A stretch of DNA of 57,184 bases from Serratia sp. DD3 (GCF_000496755.2 NZ_AYKS02000122.1:1-57184); one strand, 5' to 3'; shown: positions 17,531 through 26,216, counted from the stretch's first letter. Notes: generated from the letters alone by a model not told the origin. Made by a program: numbers and translations.

Positions 17531-18447
17531 GATGCTTCCTCGCTGCGGTTCACTTCTTCGCGCACACCGGAAAGTGCCGCACGTTGTAATACCAGACGGG
17601 CTCGTTCGATGACTGGGCTGTCCACCATCTTGCCATTGAGCGAAACCACCCCACGCCCCTCTTTTTCTGCCGCTTCGGCCGCATCCACCACCCGTTGGGC
17701 ATGGTCGACTTCTTTAGCGGTGGGGGCATACAGGTTGTGCAGCAATTCAATTTGGCGTGGGTTAATTAGCGATTTGCCGTCAAAACCCAACTGTTTGATC
17801 AATGCCGCTTCTTGCAGGAAGCCCGCTTCGTTATTGGCATCGGAATAGACGGTATCAAAGGCTTGAATACCTGCAGCACGGGCAGCTTGTAGCAAGGAAC
17901 AGCGGGCAAATAGCAGTTCTACCCCTTCCGGCGAGCGTTCGGTCCGCAAATTGCGCACATAATCTTCTGCCCCCAGTGCCATGCCCACCAACCGTGGGGA
18001 TGCATGAGCAATAGCCACCGCATTGGTGATACCTTGGGCTGACTCTACTGCCGCCAGCAAACCGGTACTGCCCACGGGGCGACCGCAGGCACGTTCAATG
18101 GCAGCAATTTCATGCTCCATATCCACGACGTCTTGTGCCGTGTCGGTTTTGGGTAAACGGACGATATCCACCCCAGCACGCACCACCGCCTGTAAATCAG
18201 CCACACCATAGGCAGAATCCAGCGCGTTAACCCGCACAATGGTTTCCACTTCCTGATACAGCGGGTGTTGCAGTGCGTGATAGACCAGGCGACGAGCGGC
18301 ATCTTTCTCACGCAGGATCACCGAGTCCTCAAGGTCGAACATCAGGGCATCCGCCTGATAGATAAATGCGTTACTGACCATCGCCGCATTGGCACCTGGC
18401 ACAAACAACATGCTTCGGCGCATACGGTGTTTATTCAGCGTTTTCAT
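17527..18447 (-). CDS. citE: Citrate lyase beta subunit (citryl-ACP lyase) CitE
   Basis: A 306-residue TIM-barrel lyase that splits citryl-ACP into oxaloacetate and acetyl-ACP. Diagnostic segments are [14 protein letters not shown] at the start, [11 protein letters not shown] with the metal-site Glu-Asp, [11 protein letters not shown], and [12 protein letters not shown]. The ATG at 18447 follows a GGGGGGA purine run by six bases and starts inside the 3' end of citD (17-base overlap). The open frame to 18480 is less likely. Neighbours on both sides are the other lyase subunits. Confidence 0.96.
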   Translation of the reverse strand: MKTLNKHRMRRSMLFVPGANAAMVSNAFIYQADALMFDLEDSVILREKDAARRLVYHALQHPLYQEVETIVRVNALDSAYGVADLQAVVRAGVDIVRLPKTDTAQDVVDMEHEIAAIERACGRPVGSTGLLAAVESAQGITNAVAIAHASPRLVGMALGAEDYVRNLRTERSPEGVELLFARCSLLQAARAAGIQAFDTVYSDANNEAGFLQEAALIKQLGFDGKSLINPRQIELLHNLYAPTAKEVDHAQRVVDAAEAAEKEGRGVVSLNGKMVDSPVIERARLVLQRAALSGVREEVNRSEEAS

Positions 18448-18739
18448 GGCGATCCCCCCATGGCAGGCTGGCGGTGTCACTGGCGCGCATTAATGCCGTT
18501 TCCAACCGCGCACGCAGCACACAATCCAGCGCACCTTTGTCATCAACCATGACCTGGACTGGCGGCACGTTGTATTGCTGCAACACTTGCAACAAGGTGC
18601 GGCGAATGGCGTCACCAAACTGTTTTTCCACACTGCTGGCAATCAGCAAGTCATGTGCGGGGCCTTCTGCTGGGGCGATGCGAACCATCACATCACTGGA
18701 TTCCAACGTACCGGCCATGGCCTCTCGGATTATTTTCAT
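18431..18739 (-). CDS. citD: Citrate lyase acyl carrier protein (gamma subunit) CitD
   Basis: A 102-residue acyl carrier protein. Serine 14 in [15 protein letters not shown] is the attachment site for the phosphoribosyl-dephospho-CoA group. [12 protein letters not shown] and [16 protein letters not shown] are conserved CitD segments. It carries the acetyl/citryl group between CitF and CitE. It starts 11 bases after the citC stop and overlaps citE, so all three lyase subunits are translationally linked. Confidence 0.96.
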   Translation of the reverse strand: MKIIREAMAGTLESSDVMVRIAPAEGPAHDLLIASSVEKQFGDAIRRTLLQVLQQYNVPPVQVMVDDKGALDCVLRARLETALMRASDTASLPWGDRHENAE

Positions 18740-18750
18740 TCTTCACCTGA

Positions 18751-19809
18751 TTAAGCAGATTCAATTTTTTGTTCTGTTACCGTTGAGCGCCGCTGTGTCT
18801 GCAGATCCTGCAAGTAGTACAAGGTATCTTTTGGCACCAATGGCGCTGCGGCGTGAAAGTCCCCCGCTGCCAGTAGCTTGCGCACCCAGGAAGCGGAGAT
18901 CGCGGTACCTTGATATTGCAGGCGTTCGATCTCTAGCAGCTCGATAGCTGGACTCGGCAAGGTGGGGGTTTCTAACCAGTAGCGCATATCGCGGTTGTAT
19001 TTCGCCGTCACGGCACAAAATGGCTCATTGCCAACAAAGCGGTGGGTAATCCCTAACGCTGGGGCCAGATACTGGCGGAATATTTTCAGATCGATTTCGG
19101 TGTAACAATCATCGGCAACCCCTTGTTCTTTGATGAAATAACAAGGAAAGGTGGCCCGAGAGATAACGTACTGTGAGCCTTCATGCACCGTCAGGTTTTC
19201 AATCCCCTCGGTGCCTTTCAATACCAGGTCTCGGCGATCTTCATAGGGGAAGCGAGAGGTATTCTCCTTTACCAGAAACAGGTGGAGCCAGTCACAACGG
19301 GCTGCGGCTTCCCTTATCAAATATTGGTGACCACGGGTAAAAGGATTGGCATTCATCACGATACTGCCGATGGTATCCCCCGGCTGGCGCAACTTGGCCA
19401 GTTGCGTGGCATAACGTTTCAGGCGGCACGGACTATTTTCCATCAGCACCACAATGCCTGGCACACTGGCTATTGGGTAAAAGCCGCATTGGCGAAATAA
19501 CGCCTCATTTTGCACTTTGGTATAGATAAACAACTGGGTGTGATGGCGCTCATAGGCCAGATTAACCAACTCGGTTGCCAGTGACAGTGCCAACCCTTCA
19601 CCCCGCATCTGCGGGCTGATGGCAACACATTTGATAATATTTTCGGCAATACCCCCGCAGGCAACTAATTGTTCGCCTTGTGTCACGGTAATAAAAACCT
19701 CCACCGTGGTGTCAATATTCAGATCGTTACTGCGTAAGAAAGCATTAATTGCCGTTATATTTTTGTGATCTGATCTTTTCACTCGATTAAATAGGGTATC
19801 ACCTAACAT
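18751..19809 (-). CDS. citC: Citrate lyase ligase (acetate:SH-citrate lyase ligase) CitC
   Basis: A 352-residue ligase that activates citrate lyase by ATP-dependent acetylation of the CitD thiol. An N-terminal GNAT-like part (VACGGIAENIIKCVAISPQMRGEG) precedes a nucleotidyltransferase domain with the NPFTRGHQYLI motif. The ATG at 19809 gives the E. coli-like N-terminus, and the frame to 19842 is not needed. It is the first gene of the citCDEFXGT operon, divergent from the response regulator gene. Confidence 0.95.
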   Translation of the reverse strand: MLGDTLFNRVKRSDHKNITAINAFLRSNDLNIDTTVEVFITVTQGEQLVACGGIAENIIKCVAISPQMRGEGLALSLATELVNLAYERHHTQLFIYTKVQNEALFRQCGFYPIASVPGIVVLMENSPCRLKRYATQLAKLRQPGDTIGSIVMNANPFTRGHQYLIREAAARCDWLHLFLVKENTSRFPYEDRRDLVLKGTEGIENLTVHEGSQYVISRATFPCYFIKEQGVADDCYTEIDLKIFRQYLAPALGITHRFVGNEPFCAVTAKYNRDMRYWLETPTLPSPAIELLEIERLQYQGTAISASWVRKLLAAGDFHAAAPLVPKDTLYYLQDLQTQRRSTVTEQKIESA

Positions 19810-20246
19810 ACTGGTCTCTCTAAAATAACCTGAAAATAACAATTAAAATACAATAAGAATGTTAACTAACAGCAAGAAAATTAAATAACCCTTTTAAAAC
19901 AAAGCATTGATTTCCAATGCGTTAACTACTTTAAAAATCAAACCGCATTAGGTAGCAAGCTAACAAGTCCCATCTACCCTATCCTGCCCAGTCACGAGAT
20001 AAATCCCCGCTGCTGATATAGTGTGCAAGCAGAATGGTAATAATTTAAAAAAGAGCTAATAGGGCTATGTTAAACATAAAAATGGCCTTAATTATTGACC
20101 TATTTCACAAACCCTCCAGTGTATATAAATTGTTTAATGGTTTTTATTTACTTAATTATTTTTATTGTTTTTACTGAGGCGGTAGTGTTTAATTAAATCG
20201 CGTTTAATCAGTATCCGTTAAATAATTCAAGCTGTAGGAAGTGAAA
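19810..20246. promoter_or_regulatory. Divergent citC-citB control region
   Basis: This 437-base, AT-rich gap holds the promoters of the citrate operon and of the response regulator gene. In E. coli the CitB/DpiA protein binds AT-rich DNA here. A segment TTGACCTATTTCACA near 20096 has one half of a CRP-like site. No trace of a citA sensor kinase gene is present. Exact promoters are not certain. Confidence 0.5.
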
Positions 20247-20942
20247 ATGGAATGGCTTAACATTCTGATCGTAGAAGATGAAACCCCACTGGCAGAAATG
20301 CATGCGGAGTTTATCAAGCAACATGGGGGCTGCCGGCAGATCTGGCTGGCGGGCACACTGGCGCAAGCACGCATGATGACCGAACGTTTCAAACCTGACA
20401 TGATCCTGCTGGATAACTTTTTGCCTGATGGTCAAGGGATTGAATTGCTGCGTGAATTAACGCTGCAAGGCTTCGAGGGGGGGATTGTGTTTATTACTGC
20501 CGCCAGTGATATGGATACCGTGGCAGAAGCACTGCGCCATGGCGTTTTTGACTATCTGATCAAACCGCTGGCCTATGATCGGTTAGCCCAAACCCTACAG
20601 CGCTTTAGCCAACTGCGCGAGGCGCTAAAAGACAAAGCACGGCTCAACCAACGCCGCATTGACGAGATGTTTAATACCTATGCACGCGGTGGTGAACAAA
20701 TCTCCTTACCCACCGGTATCGATAGACTGACCTTAATGAAAATACGTACCTTATTTGACGATCCACAAGCGCGCCATACCGCAGAGAGCGTCGCACAGCA
20801 AATCGGCCTGAGCCGCACCACGGCCCGTCGTTACCTGGAGTTTTTCACCGCCAGTCATCAATTGGTCGCAGAAATTATTTACGGCAAGGTGGGCAGACCA
20901 CAGCGTATTTATCGCTCTGCGGACAGCAGCGAGCTACTCTGA
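20247..20942 (+). CDS. citB: Two-component response regulator CitB/DpiA
   Basis: A 231-residue response regulator. The receiver domain (residues 1-125) has phosphoacceptor Asp56 in MILLDNFLPDG and Lys in DYLIKPLAYDRL. The C-terminal part has the CitB-type helix-turn-helix with GLSRTTARRYLEF and GKVGRPQRIY. It closely follows E. coli DpiA/CitB, the activator of anaerobic citrate genes. The ATG at 20247, with AGGA seven bases upstream, is preferred to the GTG at 20241. Normally the citrate sensor kinase citA/dpiB precedes this gene in the same operon; here it is absent from the window. Confidence 0.92.
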   Translation: MEWLNILIVEDETPLAEMHAEFIKQHGGCRQIWLAGTLAQARMMTERFKPDMILLDNFLPDGQGIELLRELTLQGFEGGIVFITAASDMDTVAEALRHGVFDYLIKPLAYDRLAQTLQRFSQLREALKDKARLNQRRIDEMFNTYARGGEQISLPTGIDRLTLMKIRTLFDDPQARHTAESVAQQIGLSRTTARRYLEFFTASHQLVAEIIYGKVGRPQRIYRSADSSELL

Positions 20943-20971
20943 TCCGGTTATCAATGGATTTCAAAGTGGGA

Positions 20972-20994
20972 TTTAACAGGCTAAATCTGTTAAA
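20972..20994. terminator. Small hairpin after citB
   Basis: TTTAACAG and CTGTTAAA form a perfect 8-bp inverted repeat with a 7-base loop about 30 bases after the citB stop. There is no U-tract, so this is only a possible terminator. Confidence 0.35.
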
Positions 20995-21050
20995 ACTTCA
21001 ATGGGTTGCGCATTCTTTAAGCAAACAATCACAGAATGCATAATCCTCCT

Positions 21051-21079
21051 TTGACTTCCTTGCGGCACCCCGTTATGAT
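21051..21079 (+). promoter_or_regulatory. Promoter of tRNA-Asn
   Basis: TTGACT at 21051-21056 and TATGAT at 21074-21079 are separated by exactly 17 bases, a near-consensus sigma-70 promoter ending 18 bases before the tRNA. Confidence 0.85.
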
Positions 21080-21097
21080 TCTTGCCGTTCACACGAT

Positions 21098-21173
21098 TCC
21101 TCTGTAGTTCAGTCGGTAGAACGGCGGACTGTTAATCCGTATGTCACTGGTTCGAGTCCAGTCAGAGGAGCCA
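21098..21173 (+). tRNA. tRNA-Asn (anticodon GTT)
   Basis: A 76-base tRNA including an encoded CCA end. The acceptor stem TCCTCTG pairs with CAGAGGA (followed by G and CCA). The anticodon loop reads CTGTTAA with anticodon GTT, and the T-arm contains GGTTCGAGTCC. A near-consensus promoter precedes it and a terminator follows. Asparagine tRNA genes are frequent integration targets of P4-type and HPI-type islands in Yersinia, and an integrase start lies 180 bases downstream. Confidence 0.97.
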
Positions 21174-21184
21174 AATTAAGGGAG

Positions 21185-21213
21185 GCAGACGTTCACTAAC
21201 GTCTGCTTTCTGC
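21185..21213 (+). terminator. Rho-independent terminator of tRNA-Asn
   Basis: GCAGACGTT and AACGTCTGC form a 9-bp stem with a 4-base loop, followed by TTTCTGCATTT. Confidence 0.8.
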
Positions 21214-21353
21214 ATTTCTATCAATTGGTTATCCCCGCTCAGTCGTTCGCCCTCGTTCACTAAAAACCACTCGAAGCCATATCATTTTGATGGTAAAAAT
21301 GCTGGTAATGCTGGTTCGATCTCCCTTTTACCAACAAACGAGGGAGTGTTTTC

Positions 21354-21443
21354 ATGTCACTGACTGATATTAAAGCAAAAAATGCCAAACCCCTTGAGAA
21401 GGAATACAAGCTAACTGATGGCTTTGATATGTTCCTTCGCGTT
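21354..21443 (+). pseudogene. 5' fragment of a P4-type tyrosine integrase
   Basis: The ATG at 21354 encodes about 30 residues (M-S-L-T-D-I-K-A-K-N-A-K-P then Y-K-L-T-D-G) that match the N-terminus of P4-family integrases. These insert genomic islands into tRNA genes. Coding homology ends exactly where the IS3-family inverted repeat begins at 21444, and the catalytic domain is missing. The position just past tRNA-Asn and the same orientation as the tRNA are the usual integrase setting. The fragment shows that a tRNA-targeted island entered here and can no longer excise with its own enzyme. Confidence 0.8.
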
Positions 21444-21484
21444 TGTAATGATGTAATCATTCCGGACACTTTGTTAGAGATATA

Positions 21485-21817
21485 ATGAGCAACACTAACG
21501 AGGTGAAAATGCGAAGAAAAACGTTTACCCATGAGTTCAAACAGGAATGTGTCAATCTGGTTATTCAACATAACGATCCAGTGAACCAGGCCGCTGAAAC
21601 AATGAATATTGGACTTTCAACCTTACAGCGTTGGCTGCGGCAATATCGCGGTGAGATCCTCGGGGATACACCAATAGCCAGTGCTATAACACCGGAACAA
21701 CGGCGGATACAAGAGCTTGAAAAGCAGGTACGGCAGTTGCAAAGCGACAATGACCTGTTAAAAAAAGCTTTGGCCTTCTTCGCCATGGAAATGAACAACG
21801 ACAAAAAGTCGCGGTGA
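21485..21817 (+). CDS. IS3-family transposase OrfA
   Basis: A 110-residue helix-turn-helix protein of the IS3 orfA type. The DNA-binding part has RRKTFTHEFKQECVNLV and GLSTLQRWLRQYR. A leucine-zipper-like coil, RIQELEKQVRQLQSDNDLLKKAL, follows. A run of seven A and a G (21760-21767) near its end is a typical slippery site for a -1 frameshift. The -1 frame stays open from there into orfB, so a fused OrfAB transposase can be made. Confidence 0.92.
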   Translation: MSNTNEVKMRRKTFTHEFKQECVNLVIQHNDPVNQAAETMNIGLSTLQRWLRQYRGEILGDTPIASAITPEQRRIQELEKQVRQLQSDNDLLKKALAFFAMEMNNDKKSR

Positions 21818-22656
21818 AGCTGAAGAAGGCCGGTGCCAATATCCAGCAGGTATGCCGCTGCTTATCGCTCACGCACAACGTGTTTTATGCGCGGAGTCGT
21901 CGGCCAATAATTAAACCCGATGTTCTTATGTTGCACACGGCGACTAAGCATATTCATGCTGAAATGGATGCTACATATGGCAGTCGGCGAATGTGCATTG
22001 AGTTAAGGGAACAGGGTTTTAACGTAGGCAGATACCGCATTCGCCAGATAATGAAATCACTGCTGCTGGTTGCTAAACGTCCCGGGCGTCATCGCTACCC
22101 GCGCGGTGGAAAACCTGCTGTAGTGGCCGCTATTTTACTGAATCGGCAGTTTAATCCAGAGGCACTGAATACCTGGTGGTCGGGTGATATTACCTATCTG
22201 CGTACCGCTCAGGGGTGGTTATATCTGGCTATCGTTATGGACTTATGCTCAAGAAAAATAGTCAGTTGGGCGTTCTCAGACAAACCAGACAGCACCCTGA
22301 CTATCCGGGCCTTAAGGCTGGCGGTAAGTAAACGACGACCAACACGCTCCGTGGTGTTCCATAGCGACCAAGGAGCACAATATACCAGTGCGCAGTTCCA
22401 GTCCTGCCAGCAGGAACTTGATGTGATAGGTAGCATAAGTTGTAAAGGTAACTGTCTGGATAATGCCGTTACAGAAAGGTTTTTCCGCAGCCTGAAAGCG
22501 GAAAGAGTTAACTATCGTCGTTATGAAACCCGAAATCAGGGTATTGCAGACGTCATTGATTATATCGACAGTTTTTATAATCTGAAAAGACGGCATTATC
22601 GGCTGGGAAACATATCGCCGGATGAGTATGAGCGCCGACTACAGCAATGTGCCTAA
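21814..22656 (+). CDS. IS3-family transposase OrfB (DDE integrase)
   Basis: A 280-residue catalytic subunit of the retroviral-integrase fold. The DDE residues are visible: Asp in WWSGDITYLRT, Asp in VVFHSDQGAQYTS and Glu in NAVTERFFRSLK. It begins with GTG overlapping the orfA stop (GTGA), but is more likely expressed by -1 frameshifting at 21760-21767. It is intact, so the element may still be mobile. Confidence 0.93.
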   Translation: MKLKKAGANIQQVCRCLSLTHNVFYARSRRPIIKPDVLMLHTATKHIHAEMDATYGSRRMCIELREQGFNVGRYRIRQIMKSLLLVAKRPGRHRYPRGGKPAVVAAILLNRQFNPEALNTWWSGDITYLRTAQGWLYLAIVMDLCSRKIVSWAFSDKPDSTLTIRALRLAVSKRRPTRSVVFHSDQGAQYTSAQFQSCQQELDVIGSISCKGNCLDNAVTERFFRSLKAERVNYRRYETRNQGIADVIDYIDSFYNLKRRHYRLGNISPDEYERRLQQCA

Positions 22657-22686
22657 ATCAGTGTCTGGTTTTTGTTGACCGTTACA

Positions 22687-23621
22687 ATCATGAGTGGTGC
22701 CGAAGGCTGGCGGGACATAGAGACCTATGGCAATTCAAAGGCCGATTGGCTCCGTCAGTATCGACCTTTTGCCAACGGTATACCGCGCCGTCACACCATT
22801 GCCCGCATTTTGCGCTGCATTGTCATCGATACCCTGCTTGAAGCGTTGCTTTGCTGGGTCAATGAACAGCGCACCCATCAGGGCAAACCAGTAATTGCCT
22901 TTGACGGCAAGGTGTTACGCGCCTCCTACCGTAGAAATGCCGCCGAAGCTCTGCAACTGGTCACAGCCTACGATACCGAAAATGGTTTGGTTTTAAGCCA
23001 GAAAACAACCCTGAATAAGAAAGGGGAACTCGAAACGGTTAAAGAAATACTGGAAATTCTTGAGCTCAAAGGCGCCGTTGTGACGCTTGATGCCTTTCAT
23101 TGTCAGCGTGAGACGCTGGAGAAAATCAGCGAGAAGAAGGCGCATGTGGTGGTTCAGGTAAATAAGAACCAACCGAAACTGTATCAAGCCGTTCAATCGC
23201 AATTTCAGGCACTCTTTGACGCACAGAAAGAGAAGATAATCGTCGAGCACAAAGAGAGTGGCCATGGCCGACAATCCGCAGCATCATCGCCGTTGAGCGT
23301 CACCGCAGCGCCAACGGAAAAGGAACGGTAGAGACCGCCTACTATGTCAGCTCATTATCCCCCAAACACAAGCTGCTCAGGCACTATATTCGTCAACACT
23401 GGCAGATCGAGAACAGCCAGCATTACATTCTTGATGTGGTGTTCAATGAAGATGCCTCCAGAATAGCGATGGAGGATGTGGTCGAGAATATGGCGCTATT
23501 CCGGCGGTTTGTTCTGAACATCATAAAACAGAGCAATTGTGGTGCGCCGAGTCAGAGAAACAAGCTAAAAAGGCAAGTTGGGATGACAATTATCGGGCTC
23601 AGTTATTCTTTGGTTAAATAA
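22687..23621 (+). pseudogene. ISAs1-family transposase remnant, 5'-truncated and frameshifted
   Basis: The translation from 22690 matches the ISAs1-family DDE transposase from about its 45th residue (GAEGWRDIETYGNSKADWLR, then PVIAFDGKVLRAS and VVTLDAFHCQ). The N-terminus is lost at the IS3 boundary. Near 23265-23280 the reading frame shifts and roughly a dozen codons of the family sequence are missing. Homology then continues in another frame (TIRSIIAVERHRS, HWQIENSQHYILDVVFNEDASR) to the stop at 23619-23621. The enzyme cannot be functional. Confidence 0.85.
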
Positions 23622-23639
23622 CAAGCAAAGTGTGCTCCC

Positions 23640-23864
23640 TCCCTGGCCATTTTCGAGCTTGAGTTTTTCATCATCAAGCCAGTCATGGATATGACGGCGA
23701 ACCGTTGTTTCATCAATCAACTGGGACTTGGCGATCATGGCAGTAGTCCAGTCATCAGCGGCGAGAAGTACACATCGAATTCTGTCACGCATGCAACAAT
23801 CCCTACTGCTTTTGTGCAGCATTTAGAGCGCTATTCGTTGTTCAGAAGTCAGATGTATTTTCAT
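23640..23864 (-). pseudogene. IS630-family transposase N-terminal remnant
   Basis: Reverse-strand translation from the ATG at 23862-23864 gives a helix-turn-helix start (M-K-I-H-L-T-S-E-Q-R), an in-frame TAA, then RDRIRCVLLAADDWTTAMIA and ETTVRRHIHDWLDDEKLK. This is the usual N-terminal domain of IS630-type transposases. Homology ends near 23640, where the ISAs1-type element begins, so that element probably inserted into it. Confidence 0.7.
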
Positions 23865-24159
23865 GTCGGTCAGCTTGATCCTCTTCGTGAACAAAATCAA
23901 GCATCTTCATTAATCACGGGTATATTAAGGCCGCAATCCTCTTAATATACAGCAGTGTTTCGATATCGTCATTGTACCACTCAACCTTGTTTTTCACTCA
24001 CCAAAGTAGAAGGGTGGGAGATAATTCCCCCATGGTCCCATCGGGCTGAGGTCATGTTCCAGAATACTAATCGCCGATCGAAAAGATTGGCAATTTACTT
24101 ACCCATAGTCCGACAGAGCCACTTGTGTAATCATCGCTTCCATTCCATTTTGCAGTGTT
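23865..24159. other. Intergenic region at the end of the biosynthetic operon
   Basis: About 300 bases between the IS630 remnant and the stop of the flavoprotein gene. I see no gene, no thioredoxin-reductase-like fragment and no clear terminator. A short dyad GTATATTAAG/CTTAATATAC occurs near 23920-23949. Confidence 0.45.
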
Positions 24160-24711
24160 TTATATAAGCCGAGCAGTTAACAACTTCACCACATCATCTA
24201 CCGAGGGCAAAGATGGATGGCCCACCATGCGCTGTAACGCAGTATCATAGTTTTCATGCCAAACAGGTTGAATCATTTCATAACCGTCCTCGCGCAGTTG
24301 GTTAACATTGCGTCTTACAGCAGCTTTCCCCCACATCACGGCCCCCATTACCGGGAAGAACAACACCGGAAAATCCGCAGCAAGCACTACCGTGGTCAAG
24401 CGATTTGGCGCAGCACCTTGTGCGACCGAGGCCAGCGTATTCGCCGTTGCAGGCAATACCGCCATAATGTCATGGTCAGCAACAATCTTTGAAGGTTTGT
24501 CGCTAGGCCAATCAGCAGGTTTTTCACCCGCAATCACACGGTCAGCCCACAGCCTGAGCGTTTCCGCGGGGATAAACTGCTCAGCTTGCCGAGTCATCAA
24601 CACGGTTAATGAACAGTGAATATTCTTTTTAATCGCCTTCAGATACTCAGGAAGATAAGTGATATCCACCGAGCCAGTGGCACCAATTAAAATCCGCTTC
24701 TTCTCCGTCAT
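24160..24711 (-). CDS. PPC-decarboxylase-like flavoprotein (HlmF type)
   Basis: A 183-residue flavoprotein of the HFCD family (EpiD, MrsD, Dfp), FMN-dependent enzymes that oxidatively decarboxylate C-terminal cysteine. Visible are the FMN loop GATGSVDITYL, the PATANT motif (residues 87-92) and the substrate clamp PVMGAVMW (120-127). Two positions differ from classical members. The clamp has Gly123 where Asn is usual, and by alignment Pro73 occupies the place of the catalytic His. In dithiolopyrrolone clusters a homologue is proposed to decarboxylate the Cys-Cys intermediate. The ATG at 24711 has GGAG eight bases upstream; the frame to 24783 is not used. It is the last gene of the operon. Confidence 0.85.
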   Translation of the reverse strand: MTEKKRILIGATGSVDITYLPEYLKAIKKNIHCSLTVLMTRQAEQFIPAETLRLWADRVIAGEKPADWPSDKPSKIVADHDIMAVLPATANTLASVAQGAAPNRLTTVVLAADFPVLFFPVMGAVMWGKAAVRRNVNQLREDGYEMIQPVWHENYDTALQRMVGHPSLPSVDDVVKLLTARLI

Positions 24712-24803
24712 GATCGTGCTCCATACAAAGCTCTCGTTAATAGCCGTAGCTATGAAAGTAAAAGCCGCAGCCTCTACTTTCATGCATCAAGTCCCATCAG
24801 GAA

Positions 24804-25268
24804 TTACAGCGTACCTGGAGGTGCTTCACCCCAGCCCCACTTCTTAATCGTTTCCCGCTTAGGGCGTGGCGCTTTAGGTTGTGAATTCGCCTGGGCACGA
24901 CGCGATCCCCACTCAATATAAGCGGCAAATGCGGAACGAAACTCAGGATCGTTTGGCAAGTTAACCTCGTCCACACACTCCATCATCAAGTCCACCCAAC
25001 GCTGACGCTGCTCCGGATGGATACTCCTGCCGCGATGCTTGGAAACCATGCCCTTAAACCCGCCTCGATGAGCCGTGTAATTAGCCTCCCCACCCAGAAC
25101 CTCTTCCAGCCAGATAGCGACATGCTCCGGGTGGTCACTCGCCATGTGAGCAAACATTGGCGCTAATAACTCATCCTTTTCAACCTTGGCGTAAAAGATC
25201 TTCATGAGTTTTAGCAGAACCTCTCTTCCACCCATCCATTCAAATAAAGTTGGTGTATTTTCTGACAT
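24804..25268 (-). CDS. Group II truncated haemoglobin (HlmG type)
   Basis: A 154-residue truncated globin of the TrHbII class. It starts TLFEWMGGREVLLKLMKIFY and contains the FAHMASDHPEHVAIWLEEVLGG helix region, the KHRGRSIHPEQRQRWVDLM segment with proximal His and TrpG8, and a basic proline-rich tail (about 25 residues). A globin of this type is a recurring member of holomycin/thiomarinol-type clusters, with an unproven role in oxygen supply or redox protection. It lies between the GNAT gene and the flavoprotein gene on the same strand, with short gaps. Confidence 0.9.
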   Translation of the reverse strand: MSENTPTLFEWMGGREVLLKLMKIFYAKVEKDELLAPMFAHMASDHPEHVAIWLEEVLGGEANYTAHRGGFKGMVSKHRGRSIHPEQRQRWVDLMMECVDEVNLPNDPEFRSAFAAYIEWGSRRAQANSQPKAPRPKRETIKKWGWGEAPPGTL

Positions 25269-25316
25269 AAGTACTCCAGCAAAGTTAATTGGTGATGATT
25301 CAGACGAATTGATAAC

Positions 25317-26186
25317 TCAACCTAATTCCAGAGAAGCCAGGGCATTAATTCCTGGCTGATAATCTAGAGGCGGTTCCCCACGATACATCCGGCAAGTATG
25401 AAACAACGTTTTGAATCCTAAAGAGCGGGCAAATGCGATGGTCTGCTGGGCATGTTCTGGAATATCTAGCGTGACATTCGTCTGCTGCGGTATCTCATTC
25501 ATCGCAGCCAACATCAGTGCTTCCATACTTTTCTCATTAGCGGCATAGAAAGGCCCAACTCGATACCCATCATCGGAGGGACGTAAACCAATAACGCCTT
25601 CAATCCCTTTATTACCAACTAGCAGAAGGCCTTTTCGCCCTTGGCCGAAAAACCACTCGGCAAGTAACCCGGCACGAGAATACCCGATGAAACTCGCGTC
25701 ATAATCAATCACCGATGTAATATTTTTTTGATCGACGAGTTCGATATTGTGTAGTTCGACAATGTTTTTAGTCGCCGCCCCCACCATGCGGAACGTGTGA
25801 TAATGTGTTTTGAATCCAAACTTCTGATAATTGGCCTCTTGGGCGGGCATGCCATCCAGGCCAATACAGCGCCCTTCAGCATGTTCAATCGCGATACTCC
25901 AAACCGCCAAACCAAGCCCTTGACCGCGAAAATCGGGATTAACAATATAATGACCGAGATGTGCGTAATTTTGCGCGTGGTTCACAACAGATATCGAAGC
26001 AATCGGCCTATCTTGCCAATAACCGATATAAAAACCCGGCGCATCTACATTAAGGAAACGACTCGCGTCTCCTTCCCCAAGATCCCAGTGCTCCCGACGT
26101 GCCATTTCCACCACCACCTGCCATGTTTCGGGTGTAGCGATTCTGACCTGAAATTGGCTTTCAGGGCGTTCGGTTATTTTACTCAT
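25317..26186 (-). CDS. GNAT N-acyltransferase with C-terminal second domain (candidate HlmA)
   Basis: A 289-residue GNAT-superfamily protein. The N-terminal domain (about 14-140) has the acetyl-CoA signature GHYIVNPDFRGQGLGLAVW. The C-terminal part (about 150-285) looks like the second GNAT-like domain found in this subgroup (GVIGLRPSDDGYRVGPFYA). In dithiolopyrrolone pathways an N-acyltransferase converts holothin to holomycin and related N-acyl products, and this is the only acyltransferase in the cluster. That assignment is from context. It is 30 bases downstream of the acyl-CoA dehydrogenase gene, inside the operon. Confidence 0.8.
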   Translation of the reverse strand: MSKITERPESQFQVRIATPETWQVVVEMARREHWDLGEGDASRFLNVDAPGFYIGYWQDRPIASISVVNHAQNYAHLGHYIVNPDFRGQGLGLAVWSIAIEHAEGRCIGLDGMPAQEANYQKFGFKTHYHTFRMVGAATKNIVELHNIELVDQKNITSVIDYDASFIGYSRAGLLAEWFFGQGRKGLLLVGNKGIEGVIGLRPSDDGYRVGPFYAANEKSMEALMLAAMNEIPQQTNVTLDIPEHAQQTIAFARSLGFKTLFHTCRMYRGEPPLDYQPGINALASLELG

Positions 26187-26216
26187 ATTATCTCCTGACC
26201 GGATGAATAACTTAGT

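Larger units (their letters stand above)
21444..22686 (+). mobile_element. IS3-family insertion sequence, apparently complete
   Basis: A 1243-bp element with imperfect 27-bp terminal inverted repeats. Both ends start TGTAA and share the inner GACACT. It carries overlapping orfA and orfB. The bases flanking it (GTT on the left, ATC on the right) do not form a target duplication. The left flank is an integrase fragment and the right flank an ISAs1-type remnant, so a deletion or recombination between elements followed insertion. Confidence 0.85.

Noticed and set aside
25797..26198. Forward-strand frame within the GNAT gene
   Set aside because: It overlaps a clear GNAT protein on the other strand and has no recognisable domain.
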